Origin: Flavobacterium aquiphilum | GTDB lineage: Bacteria > Bacteroidota > Bacteroidia > Flavobacteriales > Flavobacteriaceae | Direction: 5' to 3' | DNA length: 64,000 nucleotides | Assembly (NCBI RefSeq): GCF_027111335.1 | Contig: NZ_CP114288.1 | Location: 2,542,001-2,606,000, forward strand | Part shown: in pieces, positions 36,077 to 44,243 of the stretch | Position numbering within the stretch: position 1 is the first letter of the stretch | How the letters are laid out: each line of letters starts with the position of its first letter | Notes under the pieces: model-generated | The model's input: the letters and a program-made list of their open reading frames with translations, nothing else | What the model was told of the DNA's origin: nothing | The model's database searches: none | Position numbers and translations under genes: made by a program

Positions 36077-37099
36077 TTATTTTTCCAACTTCAACAAAGC
36101 AAGTTTTGAAACCAGATCGTCAAGCATTAATCGAGTATCTAAATTGGTATAAACTCTAATTTTACGACCTTCTAAAGTTTCTTCATACAATCCAGAATCA
36201 TTAATCCTTGGAATTGTTTTTAATACATATTTACAGGATGCTGAGTCAGCTTCCCAAGAGGTTTGCAAAGCAGTTAGTAAAACTAATGGACTATCACCTA
36301 AAACATACGCTTCGCCAAGGGAACGTTTAGATCTTTTCATTAAATCCTCAAGTTTTTCGACTAGGAACTTACCAGTGATTCCATTTGATTTAATTTTATA
36401 CACCAGTTCTGAATAGGAATATAAGGCTTGTCGATAGGTATCTCTTGGTACTTGCCAAATTGAAATATCAGAAATATTAAAAATTACCTGACATGCCTTA
36501 ATATCAATCCCTAAATTATATTCAAGATTTTTCCCCTTGGGAGGTGGTATGGCTAATCCTTGATATTCTGGACCGCCTATCCAAACCAATTTGATTTTTT
36601 TTGCTATTCGAGGTTCCATAAGATAAGCACTTGCTATATTTGTTAATCCTGCACCACAGACAACATATAGCGGCATTTTTGTATCCTCACGCATCGCTTC
36701 CTGAACGATAGCTTTTGTGCCATTCGATATAATAGGTGTTTTAATATCTGTTAATACAGAAGCTCCACCTTCATAAATAGGTATTTTTCCTGTTAATTTC
36801 ATTAAACTTAATAGTTCATTTACTTGAGTGCATGCATAAGTTGCTGTCCCGGATGAACCATAAAATCCTTCTTTATAATGTTGAGAGCCAATTATTCCTT
36901 TGATTTCGACCGATGGTGATAGTATATGATGCACCAATTGAAATAATCCATCAGGGTCTCCACCAAAGTCATTATCAATAATTACACGAATCCTTGGTTT
37001 AACTGTTTCATTGTGATAAATAGAATCGTTTTGGGCATAGATAGAATATCCTTGTATCAGAAATATTCCAATTAGAAATCTTTGAATAATACGTTTCAT
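36077..37099 (-). CDS. secreted nucleoside-hydrolase-like protein
   Basis: A 340-residue protein related to inosine-uridine nucleoside hydrolases. It begins with a signal peptide (KRIIQRFLIGIFLIQGYSIY, then AQ), so it acts in the periplasm or outside. The family's N-terminal calcium-binding cluster appears as VIIDNDFGGDPDG, with Asp residues arranged as DxDxxxDxDG rather than the usual DxDxxxDD. VCGAGLTNIASAYL and KLVWIGGPEY match further family positions. NLGIDIKACQVIF corresponds to the region with the late conserved Asn and Asp. Outside nucleosides, some secreted members act on unknown ribosides, so the substrate is open. It lies beside a sulfatase remnant and IS debris. Confidence 0.78.
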   Translation of the reverse strand: MKRIIQRFLIGIFLIQGYSIYAQNDSIYHNETVKPRIRVIIDNDFGGDPDGLFQLVHHILSPSVEIKGIIGSQHYKEGFYGSSGTATYACTQVNELLSLMKLTGKIPIYEGGASVLTDIKTPIISNGTKAIVQEAMREDTKMPLYVVCGAGLTNIASAYLMEPRIAKKIKLVWIGGPEYQGLAIPPPKGKNLEYNLGIDIKACQVIFNISDISIWQVPRDTYRQALYSYSELVYKIKSNGITGKFLVEKLEDLMKRSKRSLGEAYVLGDSPLVLLTALQTSWEADSASCKYVLKTIPRINDSGLYEETLEGRKIRVYTNLDTRLMLDDLVSKLALLKLEK

Positions 37100-37437
37100 T
37101 AAATAAAAAAATATTTAATACTTAAGAGCTGAACTCGATTAATAATTTAGTTTGAAAACATTGCACAAAAGGTAAAATCTGGCATATTTAAATCTTTGAT
37201 AATTAAATATTTAACTAAATTCTGCCTTGTGATTATTTCGATAAAATTACTTATATTTTTTCTATTGTTGATGATTTTTGTTAAGGTTTTGGTAAAAATA
37301 CATAACTTTTTCTACTTGGAAGGGCTTTTAAGTTTCCTTCAATTGCGTCAAAATCTGAAGTGATTACAATTCATTTACTTTTTCATTTCAGTGGTTTTCT
37401 TTGTTTCAAGCATTATTATATTTCATGTTTAAAAAAT
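37100..37437. other. intergenic stretch before the IS982 remnant
   Basis: About 340 AT-rich bases with no supported gene. Its right side may include further decayed N-terminal sequence of the IS982 transposase, but stops are too frequent to follow it. Confidence 0.4.
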
Positions 37438-37755
37438 ATGCAAAATGAGTTTTCTAATACGATTTCTTATAATCGTTTTTTAGAACTGATGTAAAGTGTT
37501 CTTTTTGCAATGACAATTTTTGCCAAAACCTGTTGCTTTGGCAATTACAGGCATTTTGTTTGTAGACTCGAAACCAATAAGGATTTGTAAAAATAAACGA
37601 ATCACTGGAAATAAAGTTTTCAAAGGCACAGCCAATAAAGGTAAATCTGTAATGGGTTGTTTCATCGGGTTAAACAATATATCATCATTAATGGCAAAGG
37701 AGAATTGTTAAGCTTTACGTAACTCAAGCCAACGTAAATGATAGAGAACCACTGT
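37438..37755 (+). pseudogene. IS982-family transposase remnant
   Basis: Transposase pieces can be read on the plus strand through several frame changes: MQNEFSNTISYNRFLELM from 37438, then FAMTIFAKTCCFGNY, then FVDSKPIRICKNKRI with GNKVFKGTANKGKSVMGCF. After a further shift GKGELLSFT follows, and last TQANVNDREPL, ending near 37755. The order and wording (SKPIRICKNKRI, KGKSxMGxF, NVNDREPL) match IS982 transposases. The C-terminal part is missing, cut off exactly where sulfatase sequence starts, so an insertion and later deletion are recorded here. Confidence 0.85.
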
Positions 37756-37756
37756 A

Positions 37757-37936
37757 AAATTGAATGCTTCTATCAATCCTAAAAATGAATTAGAATTATA
37801 TGATTTAATAAATGACCCATCTGAAAGTAAAAATATTGCTAAGCAATTTCCAGAAAAAACAATGGAATTGGAGGGATTGATGAAATCATCACATGTAGAA
37901 TCTACGTTATTTTCATTTATAATTCAAAACAAGTAG
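37757..37936 (+). pseudogene. sulfatase C-terminal remnant
   Basis: A 59-codon open run ends at TAG 37934-37936 and reads NPKNELELYDLINDPSESKN, then IAKQFPEKTMELEGLMKSSH, ending SFIIQNK. The ELYDLxxDPxExxNxA pattern is the hallmark of the C-terminal part of arylsulfatases from polysaccharide-utilisation loci. The upstream part is replaced by the IS982 remnant, so the gene was truncated by at least 80-90%. The sequence is well preserved, so the loss may be fairly recent relative to the IS decay. Confidence 0.82.
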
Positions 37937-37992
37937 GTCTGTAAAAAAGTAAGTTACAGCACGCCAAAACTAAAGAGGACCAACCATCCTTT

Positions 37993-38300
37993 CTAAAAAA
38001 AAATGCGAAAGTTGTTTCGTAAATATAATATTTGATAAGCAAACATATCCTGAAGAAAATGCAGGATACTATTAATTGGTGGAGGCTCTATATGCTCTTC
38101 AAAAGGGGTATCGAGCCATTTTTGTAAGTCAATTTTAGCGAAAAGATTCAAAGGTACAAAAGTTACTAAATTTGACAAATATCAGTCAAATTTTGATTAT
38201 ACTTCTAATTCTTTTAGAATTAAAATGGTAATTGAAGCTGCCCATATTTGAATCATAACTGCATTTTTGGTTGCATAAATGATTTTATGACTATCCGTTA
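37993..38300 (-). pseudogene. IS4-family transposase C-terminal remnant
   Basis: On the minus strand one frame reads NAVMIQIWAASITILILKEL, a TAA (complement of 38197-38199), SKFD, a TGA (complement of 38182-38184), then YLSNLVTFVPLNLFAKIDLQ and KWLDTPFEE. This matches the end of IS4-type transposases that have NAVxxQIW and the WLxxPF ending. Two internal stops in an otherwise continuous frame show simple point decay. The rest of the transposase is not seen further right. Confidence 0.75.
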
Positions 38301-38714
38301 GGAAATCTTTATAGGGATGTTATGCTGCAATTAGACACTTCAGAATAATTAGGAATCCACTGCCATATTATTTAGTCATTCACTATGTATACCGCAAATT
38401 TCAGAGCTATTTACCACCTAATTCCAATTTGAAGTAATCATTGAATTCCGATGTGTTTTAGAAGTTGGAATATGTTTTAATGTGTTTATTTTTAGTAAAT
38501 TGAAAATTCAATTAAAGATATGTTGGTACTGATTTGTGTTAGTCAATTTGTATTGGAAAGTGTTGGTCAATTTGATCGGCTTTCCCACTGTCAGTTATTA
38601 CATGAATAGTAATGTATAAAAATACATCTGCTTTTAACTTTAAAGCGACTGAGATAGCCGCCTTAAAGCAAAAGGCAAAAAGGCATTTTGTTTTTAACGA
38701 GTATTAAAAAATTC
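38301..38714. other. non-coding stretch with repeated GTCAATTTG words
   Basis: About 410 bases with no gene. It contains TTAGTCAATTTG near 38540 and TTGGTCAATTTG near 38562, about 22 bases apart, and a stretch at 38394-38463 similar to 35704-35750. Repeats of this kind are found at the ends of IS21-type elements, but no transposase sequence was recognised. Confidence 0.45.
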
Positions 38715-39857
38715 TTATTTAAATGAAATTTTATTAGTTGTTTCCCTTTTTTTCTCGTCGATGATTTTTGTATAGATCTGAGTGGTCTTTATGTTTTTAT
38801 GTCCAAGCATTTTAGATACGGTAAAAATGTCAGTACCTGCTGCCATCTGTAATGTTGCATAGGTATGGCGAAAGCAATGAAATGTAATATGTTTCTCAAT
38901 TGATGCGTCTTTAACCCAAAGGGGAAGCAGCCGGTCGACATCCCATTTTTTTAAATCATAAAAGACTATTTTATGTTGTTCTACTTTTTCACCTAAGAAC
39001 TCGAACGCTTCATGAGAAATAGGAAGGGTTACCGGTCTATCAGTTTTTTGCTGCTTAAATCTAATGTAATATCCTTCACTTTTACTATACTGCACTTCGT
39101 CCCATGTAAGTTTTACTATATCGGAATAGCGTATTCCTGTTAGCAAAGAAAACATGCAGACGCGTTTGACAATTTCTTTTTTGCAAGGTGTTTTAAACAA
39201 CTTTGAAGCTTCTTCCATAGTAAGGAAATTTCTTTGGGACTCCTGTTCCTTGATGCTTTCGACTGCAGCATTAACATCTGTTTGCAATAATCCTTTTTTG
39301 TAAGCTTTTCGTAGGGTGGCTTTGATCTTGTTAAAATAGGATAGGGCTGTGTTTTGAGCCAAAAAGCGGTCTTTTTTTCTTAGACATTTTGCCTTTAATA
39401 TATATTCCCTGAAATCCTCAATAACAGTTACATCAATGTCTTGTATTAATAAATCCTCATTCTTGAGAAACTTTTCAAAGTGGATAATTGCATATTTCCA
39501 AATTTCAGCGTTATTCCCGGTTCTGCTTTCTGCTGTTTTTTTTAGATATTGCATAAATGACTTTTCTCCGATCTCTTTAAGACGAAGTTGCTCCTGCTCA
39601 AATGGGGTATAGATTTGTGGCTTATTTACTTCGTTAAACCTATTGGCACAAATAATTTCGGCCTTATGTAGATTTTCGGAATTCATGGTCTTTTCAAAAC
39701 CATTTTTTGGTTTTTGCACGAGGTATAAGCTTAAATATTCTCTGCGCGAAAATTCACGAGTTTTGGCGTTATAGATTGGAGGGAAAAAATCAAGATATAA
39801 CGTAATCTTTCCACTAGGCAGCGTCCTTTTTCTTAGTGTAACATTTATATTTTTCAT
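38715..39857 (-). CDS. tyrosine recombinase / site-specific integrase
   Basis: A 380-residue integrase that cuts and rejoins DNA through a tyrosine. An Arm-type N-terminal domain (MKNINVTLRKRTLPSGKITL) and a SAM-like core-binding domain (around KSFMQYLKKTAESRTGNNAE) precede the catalytic domain. The catalytic residues are in order: Arg in LLTGIRYSDIV, Lys in FKQQKTDRPVTLP, His-x-x-Arg in HCFRHTYATLQ, His in LGHKNIKTT and the nucleophile Tyr in TQIYTKI. All are intact, so it could be active. It overlaps the HTH gene upstream by 4 bases. The type is common in Bacteroidota integrative elements, but no cargo remains beside it. Confidence 0.93.
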   Translation of the reverse strand: MKNINVTLRKRTLPSGKITLYLDFFPPIYNAKTREFSRREYLSLYLVQKPKNGFEKTMNSENLHKAEIICANRFNEVNKPQIYTPFEQEQLRLKEIGEKSFMQYLKKTAESRTGNNAEIWKYAIIHFEKFLKNEDLLIQDIDVTVIEDFREYILKAKCLRKKDRFLAQNTALSYFNKIKATLRKAYKKGLLQTDVNAAVESIKEQESQRNFLTMEEASKLFKTPCKKEIVKRVCMFSLLTGIRYSDIVKLTWDEVQYSKSEGYYIRFKQQKTDRPVTLPISHEAFEFLGEKVEQHKIVFYDLKKWDVDRLLPLWVKDASIEKHITFHCFRHTYATLQMAAGTDIFTVSKMLGHKNIKTTQIYTKIIDEKKRETTNKISFK

Positions 39858-40441
39858 CTTCCTGCAGCATTAAAAATTATATCGATATCCTGTTTGGCTA
39901 CACAGGTGAATTTTCCAACGGAATATTTTACTATACCCTGTCGTTGAATCAATAGATAGAGAGCTCCCGAAGAAATATTGTATTTCTGTTGAATTTCGGT
40001 TATAGTATAGCAGTTGTCAAATCCAGGAAATTGCTGTCCAGTCTTCAAAGTAACATCCTGAATGGGAATTGCAAAGAAAGCCTCAAGGTCACATCTACGA
40101 ATAACTGTTCGATTGCCAAACTTTGCAATGTCCAGATGTCCATTGTTAACTAGCCTATAAATGGTACTCCGGCTGATTCCGAAAAGTAGGCTAGCCTGAG
40201 TGATTTTCAGAAACTCAAGCGGCTTTATTTTTTCCATATCTGTGTTTAAAAGCTGAACGGTCTCGTTATTGCTTTTTTCTACTTTTCCTTTGCGCACCAT
40301 TGATTTATAACCTCTGCTGTTGCAAATATGTGAACAATAACGGGTAAGTGTTGTTCTGGCTGTGAACTGTTTTTTGCAGTGCTCACAAATTCTTATAACC
40401 TCAATTTTAGAACTCATAATGTGACTAATTTTGTGTCCCAT
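39854..40441 (-). CDS. HTH protein with zinc-finger-like N-terminus, integrase partner
   Basis: A 195-residue DNA-binding protein. The N-terminus has Cys-x2-Cys and Cys-x3-Cys pairs (CEHCKKQFTARTTLTRYCSH, then IC) likely to bind zinc. Two excisionase-like helix-turn-helix domains follow: LKITQASLLFGISRSTIYRL with GNRTVIRRCDLEAFF, and TITEIQQKYNISSGALYLLI with FTCVAKQDIDIIF. Such proteins accompany this type of integrase and may control its direction. The 4-base overlap with the integrase shows coupling. Direct repeats of GTGTC lie at its start, possible binding sites for itself. Confidence 0.85.
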   Translation of the reverse strand: MGHKISHIMSSKIEVIRICEHCKKQFTARTTLTRYCSHICNSRGYKSMVRKGKVEKSNNETVQLLNTDMEKIKPLEFLKITQASLLFGISRSTIYRLVNNGHLDIAKFGNRTVIRRCDLEAFFAIPIQDVTLKTGQQFPGFDNCYTITEIQQKYNISSGALYLLIQRQGIVKYSVGKFTCVAKQDIDIIFNAAGR

Positions 40442-40467
40442 CGTGTCTATGTGTCTCTCTATGTGTC
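40433..40467. repeat. four phased GTGTC repeats at the HTH gene start
   Basis: GTGTC occurs at 40433, 40443, 40451 and 40463. Two of these belong to an exact 10-base direct repeat, TCTATGTGTC, at 40446-40455 and 40458-40467. The array covers the first codons and the leader of the HTH gene, a typical place for an autoregulatory operator. Confidence 0.5.
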
Positions 40468-40510
40468 ATAATTTCGCCAAAAAAAAATCCAAAGTGGAAA
40501 ATTATTTTCG

Positions 40511-40529
40511 TGGTACAATAATGGTACAA
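40511..40529. repeat. TGGTACAA direct repeat
   Basis: TGGTACAA at 40511-40518 and again at 40522-40529, 11 bases apart, about one helical turn. It lies between the HTH gene and the terminator, so it may be a recombinase or regulator binding site. Function not shown. Confidence 0.4.
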
Positions 40530-40576
40530 AAAAGAACAAATTATCTGCAAATAAAATTATATAAACAGAAAAATGA

Positions 40577-40625
40577 ATCCCAGTTAAAATGTTGTTTTAT
40601 AATAGTTTAACTGGGATTTTTTGTT
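40577..40625. terminator. bidirectional terminator hairpin before the integrase module
   Basis: AATCCCAGTTAAA pairs with TTTAACTGGGATT across a 17-base loop, and TTTTTTG follows on the plus side. On the minus strand the hairpin lies 24-70 bases beyond the mnmE stop and would end mnmE transcription, although the T-tract there is weaker. It insulates mnmE from the integrase genes. Confidence 0.75.
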
Positions 40626-40649
40626 TTACTTAGTGATGTTTTGTGAAAT

Positions 40650-42050
40650 CTATTTCCCAATACAAAAGTTCGCGAAAATATTCCCCAACAGCTCGTCATT
40701 TGTGACCTGACCGGTGATTGTCCCAAAATGGAACAACGCTTCCCGAATATCAAGTGCCATCAAATCACTGGACAAATTGGTTTCCAATCCAAATTTCACT
40801 TTTTGGATTTCGTCCAGAGCTTTCAGTAAAGAATCGTAATGACGAGTATTGGTAACAATAGTTTCATTATTGCGCAAAGCACCAGTATTTACAAAAGAAA
40901 TAAGCTGATTTTTGAGTTCTTCAACACCTATTTTATGTTTTGCAGATATCGTTTCAAGGGTAACGTTTAAAGTTTCAAGTTGTTTTCTAATATTTTGGAC
41001 TTCATCATCCGTAAGCAAATCAACTTTGTTTATTACAACCAATAAAGGTTTTAAAGGGTATTTATTTTTAACTTTTTCGATTTCTGTAATATAATCAAAA
41101 CCAGAAGTCTTAAATTTTAAACCATCAAACAAAAAGATAACAACCTGAGCCTGCTCAATTTTTTCGAAAGTTTTTTTAATACCGATACTCTCTACAACAT
41201 CTTCTGTTTCACGAATTCCGGCAGTATCAATGAATCTAAAACCAATTCCGTTAATGACCAATTCGTCTTCAATCGTATCTCGGGTAGTCCCTGCAATTTC
41301 CGAAACAATGGCGCGTTCTTCGTTCAGTAAAGCATTCAGTAAAGTAGATTTCCCTACATTGGGTTCACCCACAATCGCCACAGGAATACCATTTTTGATA
41401 ACATTACCAACGGCAAACGAATCGATTAGGCGCTTTAGAACAAATTCGATTCGGTTCAATAATTCGTGAAATTGGCTTCTGTCGGCAAACTCAACATCTT
41501 CTTCGGCAAAATCCAATTCGAGTTCGATGAGCGAAGCAAAATTCAAAAGCTCTTCTCTTAATTTGGCAATTTCGTTAGAGAAACCGCCACGCATTTGCTG
41601 CATCGCAATTTGATGAGAGGCTTCATTGTCTGACGAAATCAAATCGGCAACGGCTTCGGCCTGAGACAAATCAAGTTTACCGTTCAGGAAAGCTCTCAAA
41701 GTAAATTCCCCCGGATTGGCCATTCTACATCCTTTACGGAGCAATAACTGAATAATCTGCTGTTGAATATAAGTCGAACCGTGACAGGAAATCTCAATAG
41801 TGTTTTCGCCGCTATAAGAGTTAGGGCCTTTGAAAACAGAAACCAGAACTTCGTCCAGCGTTTTTTGGTCATCTACAATATGCCCTAAATGGAGGGTATG
41901 TGATTTTTGTTGTCTTAAATCTTTGTTTTTTATAGATCGAAAAACCGACTGTCCTATAGCAATGGCGTCTTCGCCAGAAATTCGAATTACGGCAATGGCT
42001 CCAGCTCCCGAAGGAGTGGCTAAAGCAACTATAGAATCGTTTGGGATCAT
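40650..42050 (-). CDS. mnmE: tRNA uridine-5-carboxymethylaminomethyl modification GTPase
   Basis: With MnmG, modifies the wobble uridine of several tRNAs. The open frame reaches 42068, but the ATG at 42050 (MIPNDSIVALATPSGAGAIA) gives the usual start and 466 residues. The N-terminal formyl-THF-binding domain ends near residue 120, a helical domain follows, and the G domain has GEPNVGKSTLLNALL, EIAGTTRDTIEDEL, DTAGIRETED and NKVD. The C-terminus FCIGK is the conserved family ending whose cysteine is important for activity. A promoter of the phylum type lies just upstream on the minus strand. Confidence 0.96.
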   Translation of the reverse strand: MIPNDSIVALATPSGAGAIAVIRISGEDAIAIGQSVFRSIKNKDLRQQKSHTLHLGHIVDDQKTLDEVLVSVFKGPNSYSGENTIEISCHGSTYIQQQIIQLLLRKGCRMANPGEFTLRAFLNGKLDLSQAEAVADLISSDNEASHQIAMQQMRGGFSNEIAKLREELLNFASLIELELDFAEEDVEFADRSQFHELLNRIEFVLKRLIDSFAVGNVIKNGIPVAIVGEPNVGKSTLLNALLNEERAIVSEIAGTTRDTIEDELVINGIGFRFIDTAGIRETEDVVESIGIKKTFEKIEQAQVVIFLFDGLKFKTSGFDYITEIEKVKNKYPLKPLLVVINKVDLLTDDEVQNIRKQLETLNVTLETISAKHKIGVEELKNQLISFVNTGALRNNETIVTNTRHYDSLLKALDEIQKVKFGLETNLSSDLMALDIREALFHFGTITGQVTNDELLGNIFANFCIGK

Positions 42051-42065
42051 AACAAAAAATTTATG

Positions 42066-42095
42066 CAAAAGTAAGCAAAACTTACCAGCTTACAA
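42066..42095 (-). promoter_or_regulatory. -33/-7 promoter of mnmE
   Basis: On the minus strand TTG (complement of 42093-42095) is followed by 19 bases and TACTTTTG (complement of 42066-42073), an exact TAnnTTTG match. The start of transcription would be close to the ATG at 42050. Confidence 0.65.
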
Positions 42096-42224
42096 GTCTT
42101 CAAAATCTATGCATAAAATGTTATTTTTTTATTAAAAAGAAATCAAAATGACAATTATCATGCTTTGTTTTTAGAAGTTTTGTAACTTTAGGTGAAATAT
42201 TGAAATTCAGTAAATTAGCGAAAT

Positions 42225-43052
42225 ATGAAAAAAATATTGTTCCCGACAGATTTTTCAGAAGTTTCAAAAAACGCCTTTATTTATGCTTTAAAATTGGCCG
42301 ACGCAATAAGCGCTGAAATTGTTACTTTGCACGTTTATGAATTGGATTCGCCTGCTTATTTGGATGTTTCCATCTATTTGCAAGATATTTATGAATATGA
42401 AGAATTAAGTGATTTTGAAAATTACAAGGACGAAGTTCCTGTTTTGAGGAAGATTGCCGAAGAGAATAATCTGGGGCACATAAAAATGAATAACGTTCTT
42501 GTACAAGGCTATTTAGTGAATGAAGTAGTCAAACTTTCCAAAAAGGAAAACATAGACTTTATTGTGATGGGAACTAAGGGTGTGACCCATCTTCGTGAAG
42601 TGTTTTTGGGAACAGTGACTACAAAAGTAATGAATGAATGCAATGCTACAGTCCTTGCCATTCCGGAAAAATGCAGTTATGTGCCTATTGAAAAAATATT
42701 GTTCAACACCAGATTTAAAATGACTGATATCGAGCCCTTAAAAAAAGTGGTGGCTTTGGCCAATGTGTTTCACTCGCATATCGATTGTTTGAATATAAAA
42801 CCCCCACATAGCGTCTATAATGACGATTTTGTGGTCGATTTCAAGAGCGTTTTCAAAGATGAGGATGTCGATTTTCATTCTGTTTTGGGTAACGATATCG
42901 AAGGGATAATTTTAGATTTTATTGAAAAAAACAACATAAATATGGTAGCTATTCACGAACGGCACAGAGGCTTTTTCGAAAAACTATTTCAGGTAAGCCT
43001 TTCCAAAAAGCTAACATTTCATATCAATATCCCAATTTTGTCCGTTCATTAA
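42225..43052 (+). CDS. universal stress protein, tandem UspA domains
   Basis: A 275-residue cytoplasmic protein with two UspA folds. The first (residues 1-145) begins KKILFPTDFSEVSKNAFIYA and has the nucleotide-binding end IVMGTKGVTHLREVFLGTVT, close to the G-2x-G-9x-G(S/T) motif, so ATP binding is possible. The second (about 150-275) begins YVPIEKILFNTRFKMTD and is degenerate, ending IPILSVH. Usp proteins help cells through starvation or stress. A second similar gene follows at 43302 after a repeat element. Length and domain pairing are normal for this phylum. Confidence 0.9.
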   Translation: MKKILFPTDFSEVSKNAFIYALKLADAISAEIVTLHVYELDSPAYLDVSIYLQDIYEYEELSDFENYKDEVPVLRKIAEENNLGHIKMNNVLVQGYLVNEVVKLSKKENIDFIVMGTKGVTHLREVFLGTVTTKVMNECNATVLAIPEKCSYVPIEKILFNTRFKMTDIEPLKKVVALANVFHSHIDCLNIKPPHSVYNDDFVVDFKSVFKDEDVDFHSVLGNDIEGIILDFIEKNNINMVAIHERHRGFFEKLFQVSLSKKLTFHINIPILSVH

Positions 43053-43073
43053 ACCTACCAATTTTTAAAATTT

Positions 43074-43189
43074 GGGCGTGCCCCAGTTGAGCAAAGGGGC
43101 TTTATACAAAACGTTTATACGCCCCTTTGCTCAACTGCGTCGGGCTGTTCGGGCTACTTCGGTAGCTTCCTGCCATCCCTCACGCAAAA
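43074..43189. repeat. dispersed hairpin repeat element between two usp genes
   Basis: Starts with GGGCGTGCCC. The 17-base arm CAGTTGAGCAAAGGGGC (43084-43100) pairs exactly with 43121-43137 across a 20-base loop. A second hairpin, GCTAC-TTCG-GTAGC, lies at 43153-43166, and the element ends CCATCCCTCACGC. It is far more GC-rich than its surroundings. The GGGCGTG...TCCCTCACGC frame is one I associate with repeats scattered in flavobacterial genomes; this is from memory. Confidence 0.75.
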
Positions 43190-43301
43190 TCTGCAAAACA
43201 ACAAGTAATCGTGCAAAAAGGAAGTTCCTGCGATTATTTGGTAAGAGAATCAAAATAGTAAACGAGTAGTTTTTCAAAATTTAACCTATAATTCACTCAA
43301 A

Positions 43302-44138
43302 ATGAAAAAGATTTTATTTCCCACCGATTTTTCTGAAGTAGCTAATAACGCTTTTATCCACGCATTGGAATTTGCAAAAATTGTAAAAGGAGAGCTTTTG
43401 TTATTGCATACTTTCGAACTGCCTATTGTCGATAATCAATTTATTCCGGATAACTACTATACTATTTTTGATTCTTTACAATTGGCACAATTTGATATGT
43501 TCAAAGAGGAAATCCCCAAACTTCGTGAACTGGCAAAGAAAAGAAACCTGGATCACATTAAACTAAGTCATAAACTTATGGACGGTGATTTAATTTATGC
43601 AATTAAACAAGTCGTCAAAGAAGAAAATATTGATTTTGTTGTGATGGGAACTTCAGGTGCTACGGGTTGGGAATCGTTTTTTGTTGGTTCCAACACGGGT
43701 TCCGTCGTTACTGCTGTCGATGTCCCCGTTCTTAGTGTACCCGCTGAGGCACAATACGATAAGATTAAAACGATTGGTTTTACCACTCGATTCAGGGAGA
43801 AAGACAAAGCACCACTGAAACAAGTCATCAAAATCGCCAAAAAAACATTAGCCGAAGTAAACTGTTTGTATGTAAAAACCAATAAGTCTGATGTTTCAGA
43901 TGAGACAATAAACCAATGGAAAACCGAATTTGAAAAAGAACCTGTTAAGTTCACAATCATAAATAGTGATTTGGTCAAAGAAACTATTATGGATTTTGTA
44001 TCTCATAAAAACATTGATATTTTGGCGATGATAACCCATAAACGAAATTTCTTCTCCGAATTGTTTAGTCCAAGCCTGACTCAAAAAGTATCCAATACTT
44101 CAGTTGTTCCCGTATTGGCGATGCATGAAGAAGGTTGA
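43302..44138 (+). CDS. universal stress protein, tandem UspA domains, second copy
   Basis: A 278-residue paralogue of the gene at 42225: both begin KKILFPTDFSEV and keep the same two-domain layout. The first domain ends VVMGTSGATGWESFFVGSNT, matching the ATP-loop pattern better than the first gene does. The second domain has KTIGFTTRFREKDKAPLKQV and ends VVPVLAMHEEG. The two genes point the same way with a hairpin-rich repeat between them, so they may be transcribed separately. It is followed by simple-sequence repeats and the promoter of the MutS-like gene. Confidence 0.9.
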   Translation: MKKILFPTDFSEVANNAFIHALEFAKIVKGELLLLHTFELPIVDNQFIPDNYYTIFDSLQLAQFDMFKEEIPKLRELAKKRNLDHIKLSHKLMDGDLIYAIKQVVKEENIDFVVMGTSGATGWESFFVGSNTGSVVTAVDVPVLSVPAEAQYDKIKTIGFTTRFREKDKAPLKQVIKIAKKTLAEVNCLYVKTNKSDVSDETINQWKTEFEKEPVKFTIINSDLVKETIMDFVSHKNIDILAMITHKRNFFSELFSPSLTQKVSNTSVVPVLAMHEEG

Positions 44139-44143
44139 TTTTA

Positions 44144-44209
44144 GATTACAGATTTAGGATTTTAGATTTAGGATTTTAGAATTGATATTGTAATTGATAT
44201 TGAAATTGT
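44144..44209. repeat. simple-sequence repeats (TTAGATTT and TTGATATTG types)
   Basis: Runs of GATTTAGGATTTTA and of ATTGATATTG repeat imperfectly just downstream of the stress-protein gene. Similar words occur at 47117-47165 and 52047-52082. They look like slippage-derived filler rather than a defined element; one TTG in this run serves as the -33 element of the following gene. Confidence 0.6.
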
Positions 44210-44224
44210 GATTCCCTACATTTG
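44194..44224 (+). promoter_or_regulatory. -33/-7 promoter of the MutS-like gene
   Basis: TTG at 44194-44196, 20 bases, then TACATTTG at 44217-44224, an exact TAnnTTTG match. The ATG at 44244 lies 19 bases further, so the leader would be very short. Confidence 0.7.
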
Positions 44225-44243
44225 TATATCATTACAATAAACG

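Noticed and set aside
43072..43269. 65-codon open frame across the usp intergenic region
   Set aside because: It lies almost wholly in the hairpin repeat element; the Arg-rich translation reflects GC-rich palindromes, not a protein.
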